From the NCBI GenBank assembly GCA_963823045.1, contig CAWGKA010000009.1, forward strand, positions 372,001 to 436,000: DNA of 64,000 bases, written 5' to 3'. The translations under genes were made by a program, and so were the position numbers. How positions within the stretch are numbered: position 1 is the stretch's first letter; every line of letters starts with the position of its first letter. The DNA is from JADLGL01 sp963823045. GTDB lineage: Bacteria > Pseudomonadota > Alphaproteobacteria > Rhizobiales > Kaistiaceae. Positions 27,752 through 37,880 of the stretch are shown here, one piece after another. The notes beneath the pieces were generated by a model, which was not told the DNA's origin, searched no databases, and saw only the letters and a list, made by a program, of their open reading frames with translations.

Positions 27752-27934
27752 GGCAACTCCGGAATGATTGTGGCTGCTCGAAGCAGGCCGAAATTGGAAA
27801 GATTTTTGGCGGGAGGGGCCCTGGGGTGCCGCAAGGGCTAGCGGGCCTCGACTGGAATATTGGCGGCGCGTGGGCCGATGAGAAGGGGGTGCGCCGGAAT
27901 TCGGCGGCGCGAAGTCAAAATGTGATCGGCGCGG

Positions 27935-29074
27935 TCAGCGGCAGCCCTGAAGGGTCTCGTCCATCAGCATGTCGACAACGGCGACAAGCGCATCTTTCTG
28001 CGTTGCGCCTTCTGCGACCTTGCTTTCGTAGAGGGCCGTCTGGCGGTCCGCCGATGTTCCCTCGGTTGCGATCTGCCGCAGATGCAATATTTCCGCCTCG
28101 CAGCCGAAGTGCTTGGCGTCGTCAGCGACCAAGGAGATCGCTTCTTCGACGAGGTCGGCAAAGGGAACGAGTTCGCCAATACCGAAGTCGATGAGATTGC
28201 CCGTCGTGCCGAAGCGCTGCGCGAGCCAGCGGTTTTCGTTGATGAGGAAGGGCGAATAGTGCCGCCAGCGCTGGTTGGTCCGGCGCAGCCGATAGAGCAT
28301 GCGCACGAGGCAGCGGTAGAACGCGGCGATGGCGATGGCATCGTCGATCCGCGGGCAGACGTCGGTGATGCGCATCTCCAAAGTCGGATAGCGCCAGGAT
28401 GGTCTGAGATCCCACCAGATCTTGGTGCCATCCTCGAGCTCGCCGACATGGACGAGCGTTTCCACCGTGCGGCGAAATTCGGACGGGCTCTCGAAGATCG
28501 GTGGAATGCCGGTCCGGGGCAGTTCGCTCAACACGGAGAGGCGATAGGAATGAAGGCCAGTCTTGTCGCCCTTCCAGAACGGCGATGAGGTCGACAGCGC
28601 CAGGAGATGCGGCAGGAAATACGGGATCTGGCTGAACAGATCGATGCGCAACGGTTCGTCTTCGATGGCGACATGCACGTGCATGCCGCAGATGAGCATC
28701 CTTCGCGCCACAACCTGCAGATCGGTTGCCAGTTGGTTGTAGCGGTCCTTGTCGGTCGAACGCTGGCTGTGCCAATCGGCAAAGGGGTGCGTCGATGCCG
28801 CGATCGGGGCAAGGCCGTAGCGGTCGGCGCATTCGGCGATGGTTCGTCTCAGATGAACGAGCTGCGCCCGCGCTTCAGAGGTCGACTGGCAAACCGGCGT
28901 GCCGATCTCAACCTGACAGCGGAGAAACTCGGGACGGACGGCGCTGCCCAGGGCCTTCTCGCAATCAGCCAGGAGCTCCGGCGGCGGCTCGCTGACGATG
29001 TCGCGCGTCTCGCGGTCGACGAGGAGATATTCCTCCTCGATACCGATCGTGAATGATGGTTCGGGTGTCATCAT
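27935..29074 (-). CDS. Carboxylate-amine ligase (YbdK / GCS2 family)
   Basis: This 379-residue ATP-dependent ligase of the glutamate-cysteine ligase type 2 fold has TIGIEEEYLLVD at the N-terminus (Mg-ATP binding Glu residues), CGMHVHVAIEDE, and PTLEMRITDVCPRID. E. coli YbdK has weak gamma-glutamylcysteine synthetase activity; the true substrate of this branch is not known. It follows the N-formylglutamate amidohydrolase gene after 6 bp on the same strand, a common pairing, so the two probably act on related amino-acid derivatives. Confidence 0.88.
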   Translation of the reverse strand: MMTPEPSFTIGIEEEYLLVDRETRDIVSEPPPELLADCEKALGSAVRPEFLRCQVEIGTPVCQSTSEARAQLVHLRRTIAECADRYGLAPIAASTHPFADWHSQRSTDKDRYNQLATDLQVVARRMLICGMHVHVAIEDEPLRIDLFSQIPYFLPHLLALSTSSPFWKGDKTGLHSYRLSVLSELPRTGIPPIFESPSEFRRTVETLVHVGELEDGTKIWWDLRPSWRYPTLEMRITDVCPRIDDAIAIAAFYRCLVRMLYRLRRTNQRWRHYSPFLINENRWLAQRFGTTGNLIDFGIGELVPFADLVEEAISLVADDAKHFGCEAEILHLRQIATEGTSADRQTALYESKVAEGATQKDALVAVVDMLMDETLQGCR

Positions 29075-29080
29075 CAGCCC

Positions 29081-29881
29081 TCAGAGATCCCTCAGGATTG
29101 GCACGAGCCGATCGGTCCAGCTCTGAACGCCGTTGTCATCGGCGATTAGATCCTGCCGAATTTCCAGCAGCACATGGGAGAGGCCGTAGCGGGTGGCGTG
29201 GCGATCGAGCGTTCCGTTGAACGGCGCCTTGCCGGAATAGGGTTCGTTGTCTCCGACGAGGATCGTCGCATCACGGCTCAACGCTTCAAACATGCGGCGG
29301 GCAAGTATGGGATCGCTGTCCCACAGGACGCCGACATGCCAGGGGCGCGGTGCGCCTTGCCACATCGGCGTGAAGGAATGGATGGACACGACGATTGGTG
29401 GAAGGCCGGCAGCAATGCGTCCCTCGATCGTCTCTTCCACGGTGCGGTGATAGGGGCGGTAGTAGCGTGCCATGCGCTGCTCGCGTTCCTCGGCGTCCAT
29501 GGCAATGTTGCCGGGGATGGTGGTGCCGTCGGAGGTCTCAAGGATCAGCGTGGCGTCGCCCTCGCCGCGATTGGGGTCGATGAGGAGGCGCGAGAAGCTC
29601 GACAGCACGGCCCACGCATCGAGGGCCTTCGCCAGCGCGATCGTCAGCGCCTCGGCGCCGATGTCGTAGGCGATGTGCCGCCCAAGCTCGGCCTGTGAGA
29701 GGCCAAGGTCGCCATATCGTGCCGGGATCCAGTTCCGCGCATGGTCGCAGACGAGCAGCAGCCTGGATGTCGCCGCTCCCGGGATGGTCCAGCCTGGAGG
29801 CGGCTCACCAATATCGGCGCTGCCCGGGCCAGCGATGGCTGGATCGCCGGGCTGATCCTGATGCCTCATGAAGACGCTCAT
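29081..29881 (-). CDS. N-formylglutamate amidohydrolase family protein
   Basis: This 266-residue zinc hydrolase of the FGase family has LLLVCDHARNWIPARYGDLG (metal-binding His), YDIGAEALTIALAKAL, SRLLIDPNRGEGD and VVSIHSFTPMWQG as conserved blocks. It is the first gene of a two-gene operon with the carboxylate-amine ligase. Members of this family act in histidine degradation or hydrolyse other N-formyl amino acids. No hut genes are nearby, so a role outside histidine use is more likely. Confidence 0.85.
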   Translation of the reverse strand: MSVFMRHQDQPGDPAIAGPGSADIGEPPPGWTIPGAATSRLLLVCDHARNWIPARYGDLGLSQAELGRHIAYDIGAEALTIALAKALDAWAVLSSFSRLLIDPNRGEGDATLILETSDGTTIPGNIAMDAEEREQRMARYYRPYHRTVEETIEGRIAAGLPPIVVSIHSFTPMWQGAPRPWHVGVLWDSDPILARRMFEALSRDATILVGDNEPYSGKAPFNGTLDRHATRYGLSHVLLEIRQDLIADDNGVQSWTDRLVPILRDL

Positions 29882-29952
29882 AGCGCAAGAGATCGGGCGC
29901 TTCTACGCGGGAATGGTTGATCGGCGCCCCAAGCAGCCCTAGATCGGCGGTC

Positions 29953-30354
29953 ATGGACGCCAAGCTCACCCAAGCTGCAACCCTCTACGACCGGATCGGC
30001 GGCGCGCCGGTCGTCGACCGTCTGGTGGAGGGCTTCTATTTGCGCATAGATACGCTGCCCGAAGCCAAGGGCATCCGCGACCTGCATCAGCAAGACCTCG
30101 CGCCAATCAGGGATGTCCTCAAGCGCTTCTTCACCGAGTGGATGGGCGGGTCGCGCATCTACTCCTCGGAGCGCGGCCATCCGCGCCTGCGGGCGCGGCA
30201 TCTCCCGTTCAAGATTGGTACGGCCGAACGCGACGCTTGGCTGTTGTGTATGCGCGGCGCTCTGGATGAAGCGGTCGCCGACGCCGCGATGCGGGACGAA
30301 CTCTACGGAACCTTCGCGCGTCTCGCCGACTGGATGCGGAACCAGCCGGACTAG
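29953..30354 (+). CDS. Truncated haemoglobin (group II-like)
   Basis: This 133-residue 2-on-2 globin begins LYDRIGGAPVVDRLVEGFYL and carries the proximal histidine in RLRARHLPFKIG. It then reads ERDAWLLCMRGALDEAV, the G helix with the conserved Trp of group II globins. Such proteins bind O2 or NO. The ATG at 29953 is used because the family begins near TLYDRIGG. It is divergent from the FGase gene and 57 bp ahead of the HerA-like ATPase. Confidence 0.85.
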   Translation: MDAKLTQAATLYDRIGGAPVVDRLVEGFYLRIDTLPEAKGIRDLHQQDLAPIRDVLKRFFTEWMGGSRIYSSERGHPRLRARHLPFKIGTAERDAWLLCMRGALDEAVADAAMRDELYGTFARLADWMRNQPD

Positions 30355-30411
30355 GCGCCGGTCTCCAGGCGGGTCTCTTGCCTCGGCGGCTGCCAGCGGG
30401 AATATGAGCGC

Positions 30412-32778
30412 ATGACCGACGGCAAATCAGCCGAGCCCTGGCTCGCTCCCACCATCGCGGAATATGAAAAGCTCGGCGCCTTCTATCTCGGAAGGCCCTA
30501 CGATCTCGCCGCGCGGAAGCCGGAGCCCGGACTCCTCCTCTATGATTCGCGCGATCTCGTGACCCATGCCGTCTGCGTCGGCATGACGGGCAGCGGCAAG
30601 ACCGGGCTCTGCGTCAGCCTGATCGAGGAGGCCGCGCTCGACGGCGTGCCGACGATCGCCATCGATCCGAAGGGCGATCTCGGCAATCTGCTCCTCACCT
30701 TCCCGGAGCTGCGGCCGGAGGATTTCCGGCCATGGATCAATGAAGGCGACGCGCAACGGAAGAATCTGTCGCCCGACGACTTCGCCGCGCAGCAGAGCGC
30801 GCTGTGGCGGAACGGCCTCGCCTCTTGGGGAGAGGATGGAGATCGGATCAAGCGTCTGCGCGAAGCGGCCGATTTCACCATCTTCACGCCGGGCTCGACG
30901 GCCGGCGTTCCGGTGTCGATCCTCGCCTCCTTCGCCGCGCCGCCGCCGGCACTGCTCGAGGATCGCGAACTCCTCCTCGATCGGGTCAGCTTCACGGCCA
31001 CGAGCCTTCTGGGTCTCCTCGGCGTTGATGCCGATCCGGTGCGCAGCCGCGAGCACATCCTCGTTTCCAACATTCTCAGCGCTGCTTGGAGTGCCGGCGA
31101 AGACCTCGACCTCGCCAAGCTGATCCGGCGCATCCAGGATCCGCCGATGAATCGGATCGGCGTCGTCGATCTGGAATTCTTCTTCCCGGCCAAGGATCGC
31201 CACGAACTGGCGATGGCGCTGAACAGCCTGCTCGCCGCGCCGTCCTTCGCCACGTGGCTCGAAGGCGAGACGCTGGATATCGGCAGGCTGCTCTACGACG
31301 CGGACGGCAAGCCGCGCGTCTCGATCTTCTCCATCGCGCATTTGGCCAGAGTCCGAGCGCATGTTCTTCGTGTCGCTGCTGCTCAGCCAGGTGGTGTCGT
31401 GGATTCGCGGCCAGTCGGGCACGACGAGCCTGCGCGCGCTTCTCTATATGGACGAGATCTTCGGCTATTTCCCGCCGGTGGCCGAGCCGCCGTCGAAGCG
31501 GCCGCTGCTGACGCTGCTGAAGCAGGCGCGCGCCTACGGCCTCGGTGTCGTGCTGGCGACGCAAAATCCGGCGGACCTCGACTACAAGGGCTTGTCCAAT
31601 GCCGGCACCTGGTTCCTCGGACGGCTGCAGACCGAGCGCGACAAGAAACGCGTGATCGAGGGCCTCGAAGGCGTCGCCGGTGATGGGTTCGGCCGCGCGC
31701 AGCTCGACGCGATGCTGTCCGATCTCGGCAGTCGCGTGTTCCTCATGAACAATGTGCATGAGGACGAGCCCGTCGTCTTCGAGACGCGTTGGGCGATGTC
31801 GTATCTGCGCGGACCGCTGACCCGGAACCAGATCAAAATGCTGATGGCGGAAAAGACGGCGGCCGCCGACACCTCGGAAAACGCCCCTCCGTCGGCGCCG
31901 ATGTCTTCTCCTGAGCCTATGGTCGCGCCGGCCGAGGTGAAGCACGGCCGACCGATTCTGCCGCACGGCATCGACGAATATTTCATTCCCGTCGGCTCGG
32001 GTCGCGAAGAAGTGCAGATTACCTACCGCGCGATGTTGCTCGCCACTGCCGACATCCGCTTTGCCGATCGGAAGCTCGGCATCGACATTTGGGACGATCG
32101 GGCTCGCCTTGCGCCGATCAATGACGGACCGGTCGAAGTCGATTGGGACCGCGCCTATCGGTTCACGGTATCGCTCGACGAGCTGGCCATGTGCCGGTCG
32201 AAGGGGCGACATTCGCACCGCCGCCCGCGGATGCAGCCAAGGCGAGTTCCTACAAGCGCTGGCGCACCGACTTCGGGCAATGGCTCTATCGCAACGCGGT
32301 TCTCACCGCGAACCAGGTGACGCGCGAGCAGCGCGAGACGATCGTCGACAACATCCGCGACGAATACCGGCCGAAGGTGCGGCGCGTCACGGCCAAGGTC
32401 GAGCGCACGCGCGCCGCCTATGAGCGCGACCAGGATCGCCAGAAGGCGGAACAGCTCGACACCATCGTCGCGGTCGGGTCGACGGTTCTGGGCGCCTTGT
32501 TTGGGCGAAAGAACACACGGCGGAGGTCGTCGTCACGGAGCCGGAGCAGCGCTACCGCGGCGCGCAACCGTTCGGCCAAGATCAGGCATGACTACGAGGC
32601 GGCGGCGAAGGAACTTGATGCGCTGCGCCGCGAGGTGGAAACGAAGATCAAGGATCTCGACTTCACGATCAAGCCGACGAAATCGAACATCGATGTTGGC
32701 GAACTGACGCTGACCTGGGCGCCCTTCCGCGTCACTGAGACCGGCGCCGAGCCGGCCTGGACGCAGAAGCTCTCATAG
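30412..32778 (+). CDS. HerA/VirB4-like P-loop ATPase (DUF87-type), two frameshifts
   Basis: This large ATP-binding protein has 788 residues after one insertion and one deletion are repaired. Walker A is CVGMTGSGKTGLCVSL, Walker B is RALLYMDEIFGYFPP, and VVLATQNPADLDYKGLSNAG is the sensor segment of HerA/FtsK-fold translocases. One extra G near 31352 (TTTGGCC) and one missing base near 32195 break the frame. Reading through them gives HLPESERMFFVSLL and ELAHVPVEG. The C-terminal part (about 620-760) is a long charged coiled coil (ERTRAAYERDQDRQKAEQL, YEAAAKELDALRREVETKI). Function is unknown; DNA or protein translocation is inferred from the fold. Its end overlaps the convergent cardiolipin synthase gene by 6 bp. 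Confidence 0.8.
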
Positions 32779-34200
32779 GATCGGGCTCGTCATCGCCGCA
32801 GCGTTGTTGATGAGCTTGCGGTACCACGGCCAGTTCTTCACTTCGTCGGGCGTGATGCCGCGGCTTCGCGCTGCATAGCCTTCCTGCACGGCGCGGATCG
32901 CAGCGGTGAGCGCCCGATCCTGGATCAACAGGTTGTTCTCGTAGTTGAGCTCGAGGCTGCGCCGATCGATGTTGGCGGAGCCGACAAGCGCGATGTCGTC
33001 ATCGACGGTGATCGACTTGGTGTGGAGCAGCCCGTCCGGGAACTCGAAGATGGCGACGCCGGCGGTCAGGAGTTCAGGGTAGTTGCTGCGGCTTGCCGCC
33101 GAGACGAAGCGGTCGTCATTGCGCGCGGGGACGATGAGCGTCGTCTCGACGCCGCGGAGCGCCGCCAAAGCGAGCGCGTTCTGCAGGTCGCCATTCGGCA
33201 CGTAATAGGGCGTCGTAATGATGAGCCGCTTCGTGGCGCTGTAGAGGAGGCTCGCGAATGTGTCGGACATCGCGCCGTAACGGACGGTCGGACCGGTGGC
33301 GATGACCTGCGCCAGGAAGCCGTTTGACGACGGCTCGGCCGGGAGCACGGCGTCGGTGACGTCGTCATTGCAGAACGTCAGCCAATCCATCACGAACACC
33401 TGCTGCAGCTGGCGAACAATCGTTCCCTCCAGACGCAGCATCACGTCGACCCAGGGACCGAACTTCGCTTTCGGCAGGAATTCCGGATCGGCGCAGTTTT
33501 GGCTGCCGCACCATGCCACCAAGGTGTCGATGACGACGACCTTGCGGTGATTGCGGATGTCGATGCGACCGCCAAAGGCGCGCAGCAAGGGATTGCCGAT
33601 GGTGAAAGCGCGGGCGACCTTGATGCCGGCGGCCTGCATCTCGGGCCACAGCGCTGAGCGCACAAGGTTGCGCGAGCCGAGATCGTCGACGAGTACCCGG
33701 CAGTTTACGCCGCGCCCCGCCGCGCGCATCAGCGCTTCGGCGACCTTTCGGCCGTTGCGATCGGGCAGCCAGATGTAGAAGAGGACATGAGCGGTCGTCT
33801 TTGCCGCGTCGATGTCGGCGACGATGCGGTCGATGCTTTGATTGGAGTTGGAGAAGAGCTCCGCGGCATCGCAATGCACCGGGCGGAAATGGTTGACCGA
33901 CCAGCCGGTTTGAAACGGGACCGGCCATTCGGAAGACGGCTTGTCGGCGCGGGTCGCACGGTAGCTGCGAATTTGCATTAGCGCTTCGGCGAGGCCGGCA
34001 CGCACTTGTAGCTGCCGCGACTGCAGTCGGCGGCCGATATTGACGTCGCCGAGGAGAACGTAAGCGATCGCCCCGCCGATCGGGATGAACAGGATCACCG
34101 CTACCCAAGCAAGACGCGAGGCCGGCTCGCGGTTGCTCCGTGACAGGGCCCTGACGACGAAGACAAGCTGGGTGAACGCAATGATCGCCGCGATGAGCAT
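32773..34200 (-). CDS. cls: Cardiolipin synthase (ClsA-type)
   Basis: This 475-residue membrane phospholipase D superfamily enzyme joins phosphatidylglycerol molecules into cardiolipin. Two N-terminal transmembrane helices (about 1-50, PLDc_N) precede two PLD domains. HKD motif 1 is RNHRKVVVIDTL with CGSQN, and HKD motif 2 is LHTKSITVDDDIALVGSAN. Length and order match ClsA. The 6-bp overlap with the convergent HerA-like gene is at the stop codons only. Confidence 0.93.
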   Translation of the reverse strand: MLIAAIIAFTQLVFVVRALSRSNREPASRLAWVAVILFIPIGGAIAYVLLGDVNIGRRLQSRQLQVRAGLAEALMQIRSYRATRADKPSSEWPVPFQTGWSVNHFRPVHCDAAELFSNSNQSIDRIVADIDAAKTTAHVLFYIWLPDRNGRKVAEALMRAAGRGVNCRVLVDDLGSRNLVRSALWPEMQAAGIKVARAFTIGNPLLRAFGGRIDIRNHRKVVVIDTLVAWCGSQNCADPEFLPKAKFGPWVDVMLRLEGTIVRQLQQVFVMDWLTFCNDDVTDAVLPAEPSSNGFLAQVIATGPTVRYGAMSDTFASLLYSATKRLIITTPYYVPNGDLQNALALAALRGVETTLIVPARNDDRFVSAASRSNYPELLTAGVAIFEFPDGLLHTKSITVDDDIALVGSANIDRRSLELNYENNLLIQDRALTAAIRAVQEGYAARSRGITPDEVKNWPWYRKLINNAAAMTSPIL

Positions 34201-34363
34201 CCAAGTTCCCTTACTGCGCCGACGCTGGGAGGCGACTATGCGTTTCTATCGCGGGGAGCAATTTGAGGCAGTAAAGATCAACGCGGGCATGCCGTCGACG
34301 GCCGGTCGACGGTGACTGCACCGGCGCGTTCGCACTTGCCGATGTGCCCGGGCGGACTTCGAT

Positions 34364-34588
34364 TTGGGTGATATCACACCCTGTATCGGCGGCTACTGGA
34401 CGCCCACGGGCGGCGATGGCGGTGCCTTTGTCGGTGCCGATCTCAAGCGCCAAGTCGGGGCCCGTCCGTTCTCACTCATCGGCAACGTCGAACTGCGCTA
34501 TGCTTTCGGCGGGGCTGGCGCGTTGAACGCCAGCCTGCGCATTCGCTTCAGCCAGGGCGAAGTCAACACGGCTAAATGGTGGAATTGA
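34364..34588 (+). pseudogene. C-terminal fragment of an outer-membrane beta-barrel protein
   Basis: About 75 codons encode barrel strands ending in the usual pattern (GGAFVGADLKRQVGARPFSL, VELRYAFGGAGALNASLRIR, FSQGEV). There is no signal peptide or start, and the sequence upstream to 34201 contains no matching N-terminus in any frame. It looks like the remnant of a porin-like gene beside the cardiolipin synthase start. Confidence 0.5.
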
Positions 34589-34639
34589 TCTCCTGGCGAG
34601 TGTTGGATTCCGGCCCACCCTTTGCGGTAGGCCGGCGGC

Positions 34640-35098
34640 CTACTCAGGAACGCGCGACAGTTGCGATTTGCGAACGACTCGGTCGTGCGACTCCAGTTCG
34701 CTCCTGACGCGATAATGGTTACCGTTCTGATCGGCCGGCAACAAAGCGACGATGCGGTAGAAGCCGCGTGGGCTCTTGCTGTTTCCGGCGCTGCCGATGA
34801 TTTTTACGCGCTGCCCGGAAGCGAAATGATGGGCGGGGGCGACCCCACGTTTGGCGGGGGCGTCGTCAGACGCTGGCTTCCGCGCGGCCCTGGCTGATCG
34901 AGGCTTGGCGCTGCTTCCCTTTGTCGCTGCCTGTTGGGCCGCGTCGCGGGCAAGGCGAAGCGCCCGCAGCCGGGCCGTCTTTTCGTCAACGGCTTGGTGC
35001 GTGTCGGCGTATTCGTTCAGCGCGTTTTCGGCATCCAGGGCAAAATCCTCCAGCCGGCGGCGGCGGGCGACTGCGTCAGTGGTCAGGTCGTCTTTCAT
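34640..35098 (-). CDS. Conserved hypothetical protein, helical N-terminus
   Basis: The protein has 152 residues. The first 60 form a charged amphipathic helix (LEDFALDAENALNEYADTHQ, EKTARLRALRLARDAAQQAA). A basic Ala/Lys/Pro linker (about 62-90) follows, then a small SH3-like C-terminal domain (FASGQRVKIIGSAGNS, RGFYRIVALLPADQNGNHYR). The linker resembles histone-like tails. The function is unknown, and I have no family name for it. Confidence 0.65.
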   Translation of the reverse strand: MKDDLTTDAVARRRRLEDFALDAENALNEYADTHQAVDEKTARLRALRLARDAAQQAATKGSSAKPRSARAARKPASDDAPAKRGVAPAHHFASGQRVKIIGSAGNSKSPRGFYRIVALLPADQNGNHYRVRSELESHDRVVRKSQLSRVPE

Positions 35099-35411
35099 GG
35101 AAATGCTCCGCGTCTATGCGTTGTGACAGTCAGCCGATCCGCTGTTTTGGCGCGTAGCAGGCGGGACCGAAACGGCGTTTTCAGGAACTATTCAGATGAG
35201 GTCGGCAGCTTTATTTTCAAGCGCCCATTGAGTTTCCTTGAGTTCTATACCATTTTGCGTAGAAGGGCGCGTGAATGCTGACGCTTTTTTTTGAAGCAGC
35301 GGCCGGCCCCATCCAAAACCTCAGAGCACCTTCCCACGCGGGGTTCTCTCCCCCTGCAGCCGCAGCCGGGCGTGCTTTCGCGCGCCCCGCCGGCTCAATA
35401 AAGAGTTCTTG
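35099..35411. other. Intergenic region upstream of the DEAD-box helicase
   Basis: These 313 bp have no supported gene. They hold GCGCCCATTGAG and a T8 run (about 35286-35293) following GCTGACGC. A GC-rich stretch before 35409 ends CAATAAAGAGTTCTTG, which includes a weak ribosome-binding site. Much of it could be a long 5' leader of the helicase mRNA, as is known for cold-inducible RNA helicases, but no specific element is recognised. Confidence 0.4.
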
Positions 35412-36756
35412 ATGACATCCTTCGCCGAACTTGAACTGGCGCCGCCGATCCTGCGCGCGCTCGACCGTGAGGGTCATTCCTCGCCCACTCCCATCCAATC
35501 CAAAGCCATTCCGCCGATCATGGCCGGCCGCGACCTTATCGGCATCGCCCAGACGGGCACGGGCAAGACGGCCGCGTTCGCGCTTCCGATCCTGCATCGT
35601 CTCGCGGCCTCTGGCCGTCAGGGCGCCAGTGCAAAGAACTGTCGTGTCCTGGTCCTCACCCCGACACGCGAACTGGCCCAACAGATCGGGGAACGGTTCG
35701 TTGCCTATGGTCGGCAGATGACCTTGCAAACCGCGATCGCCGTAGGCGGCCTTCCGATCTCCAAGCAGCGGCGAGCCCTCGCCCAAGGGGTCGATATCCT
35801 GGTGGCAACACCCGGCCGGCTTGTCGATCTCATGGAGACCGGTGGCGTCGCCTTTGCGGACACGGAAGTGTTTGTCCTCGACGAGGCCGACCGGATGCTC
35901 GACTTGGGCTTCGTCCGGCCGATCAGGCAGATCGCCGCCGAGCTGCCGACGAACCGTCAGACGCTGTTCTTCTCGGCGACCATGCCTAAGCCGATTGCCG
36001 CGCTTGCCAAGTCGTTTCTCAACAATCCCGTCGAGGTCGCCGTCGCCGCCGTCGCGCAAGACCGCTGACCGCGTCGAGCAAAGCGTCATCCACGTGCAGC
36101 CGGGCCGCAAGCAGGCCGAGCTGGAGCATCTGCTCGGCAATGACGGCGTCCAGCGCGCCCTCGTCTTTGCCCGCACCAAGCGTGGCGCAGACCGGATCGT
36201 TCGCAGTCTCAACAAGAGCGGCGTCGCGGCGCAGGCCATCCACGGAGACAAGACGCAGTCGCAGCGCGAGCGGGCCCTCGAGGCGTTCCGCAGCGGCAGG
36301 ACGCGGTTGCTTATCGCTACCGACATCGCCGCGCGTGGCATCGACATCGCCGACGTGACGCATGTCATCAACTACGATCTTCCCAACGAGCCGGAGGCCT
36401 ATGTGCATCGCATCGGGCGCACCGGGCGCGCCGGCGCGGGAGGCATTGCGATTGCGCTGTGCACCGCGGAGGAACGTCCGCATCTCGCCGCGATCGAGAA
36501 GCTTATCAAGCTGCGCATCCCGGAAGCGCCGGCCTCAGGCAAGCCCGCGAGCCGGCCGCAGCTGGCTGTGGGCGAGGCGGCTCAACCGGCCAGAGGTCAA
36601 CCGGCCAGAGGTCAGCAGGCCAAAGGTCAGCAGGCCAGGGGCCAGCAGGCCAGAGGCCAGGCAGCCCGAGGTCAGGGGGCCAAAGGACGCTCGAAGAAGA
36701 GGCCGCAGCGCCACGCAGGGCAGAACGACACAATGCCAGCGTGGCTGATGGCGTGA
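35412..36756 (+). CDS. DEAD-box RNA helicase (RhlE-like), one frameshift
   Basis: This ATP-dependent RNA helicase has 447 residues after repair. The Q motif region is FAELELAPPILRAL, motif I AQTGTGKTAAFALP, Ia PTRELAQQI, II VLDEADRMLD, III FFSATMP, V ATDIAARGIDIADV and VI YVHRIGRTGRAG. One extra base near 36051, where the stop TGA appears after VAQDR, splits it; repaired it continues KTADRVEQSVIHVQPGRK. The tail (about 385-425) is a low-complexity array of seven Q-x-A-(R/K)-G pentads, a disordered basic RNA-binding type extension. The desaturase gene starts within its last codons. Confidence 0.9.
36584..36690 (+). repeat. 15-bp tandem repeats coding Q-x-A-R/K-G pentads
   Basis: About seven degenerate 15-bp units (consensus near CAGGCCAGAGGTCAG) lie in frame inside the helicase tail and encode QPARG, QQAKG, QQARG, QAARG and QGAKG. 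In-frame coding and lack of spacers exclude a CRISPR array. Slippage here could change tail length between strains. Confidence 0.75.
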
Positions 36757-37817
36757 CCGCGGGCCAGAATGCCTCGCTAGCAACAGAAACGCCGGCAGGC
36801 GGCTGGATGAAGAATCTCGCCGCCTACCGCGATCCCAATAATCTCAGAAGCGTCTTCGAACTGGTCGTCACGGCCGTTCCATTTCTGTTGCTCTGGGCCG
36901 GGGCGCTTGCCGCCGTGGCGATGGGGCAGTGGTGGGGCGTGCTGCTGACACTGCCCGCGGCGGCGTTTCTCGTACGCCTGTTTATGATCCAACATGATTG
37001 CGGCCACGGTTCCTTCTTTCGCCGCCGGCCGGTCAATGATTGGATCGGCAGGGTCATCGGCGTGCTGACGCTGACGCCCTATGGCTATTGGCGCAGGACG
37101 CACGCCGTTCATCACGCCAGCGCCGGCAATCTCGATCAGCGTGGCATGGGCGACGTCGTCACTTTGACGGTTGAAGAATACCGCAAGCTGTCGAAATGGC
37201 GCCGCCTGGGCTACCGGCTCTATCGCAACCCCATCTTCCTGTTCGGCCTCGGACCCGGCCTTACCTTCCTCATCAGACATCGCCTGCCGCTGGGCCTGAT
37301 GCGCAATGGCGCGCGGCCATGGCTCAGCACAATGGCAACGAACCTCGCGATCGCGTTGGTCGCCGGAGGCCTGATCTGGGCAGTCGGCCTTGGCCCTTTC
37401 CTGCTCGTCCAGTTGCCGATCACGCTGATCGCCGGAACGGCCGGTGTGTGGCTGTTCTACGTGCAGCATCAGTTCGAGGACACCTACTGGGAACCGGACG
37501 CGGACTGGACGTTCGAGCAGGGTGCGCTTGAGGGCAGCTCGTTCTACGATCTGCCTCCGGTCTTGCGCTGGTTCACGGCCAATATCGGCGTCCATCACGT
37601 GCATCATCTCGCCAGCCGCGTGCCGTTCTATCGCCTCGGGCAGGTGCTGCGCGATTTCCCTCAGCTGCGGCAGCGCGGCCGCGTGACGCTGCTTCAGAGC
37701 TTGCGGACCGTGAAGCTGACGCTGTGGGACGAAGGCAGCAGGCGACTGATCTCGTTTCGCGAGGCCGCGCCCGCAATGTTGCTCGGCCGAGGCGTTTCGT
37801 CAGCCACTCGCCCGTGA
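36741..37817 (+). CDS. Fatty acid desaturase
   Basis: This membrane-bound di-iron desaturase has about 358 residues from GTG 36741; GTG 36753 and ATG 36807 are other possible starts. Three histidine boxes are visible: MIQHDCGHGSFF, RRTHAVHHASAGN and IGVHHVHHLASRVP. Four to five hydrophobic segments are placed as in acyl-lipid desaturases (FELVVTAVPFLLLWAGALAA, FLVRLFMI, IALVAGGLIWAVGL, LPITLIAGTAGVWL). It overlaps the helicase end and may be co-transcribed with it, which fits cold adaptation of membrane and RNA, though this is inference. Confidence 0.88.
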   Translation: MADGVTAGQNASLATETPAGGWMKNLAAYRDPNNLRSVFELVVTAVPFLLLWAGALAAVAMGQWWGVLLTLPAAAFLVRLFMIQHDCGHGSFFRRRPVNDWIGRVIGVLTLTPYGYWRRTHAVHHASAGNLDQRGMGDVVTLTVEEYRKLSKWRRLGYRLYRNPIFLFGLGPGLTFLIRHRLPLGLMRNGARPWLSTMATNLAIALVAGGLIWAVGLGPFLLVQLPITLIAGTAGVWLFYVQHQFEDTYWEPDADWTFEQGALEGSSFYDLPPVLRWFTANIGVHHVHHLASRVPFYRLGQVLRDFPQLRQRGRVTLLQSLRTVKLTLWDEGSRRLISFREAAPAMLLGRGVSSATRP

Positions 37818-37880
37818 AAGCCTAGCCGCCCGGACCAGCGATGGGTGCCGGCCGCGACACTGAGCGCTATGGTTCCCGGG

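Noticed and set aside
36584..36690. CRISPR-like tandem repeats
   Set aside because: The repeats are contiguous, in frame and encode a helicase tail. The 21-bp pair at 50550-50595 is also not a CRISPR array because it has only two units and a 4-bp spacer.
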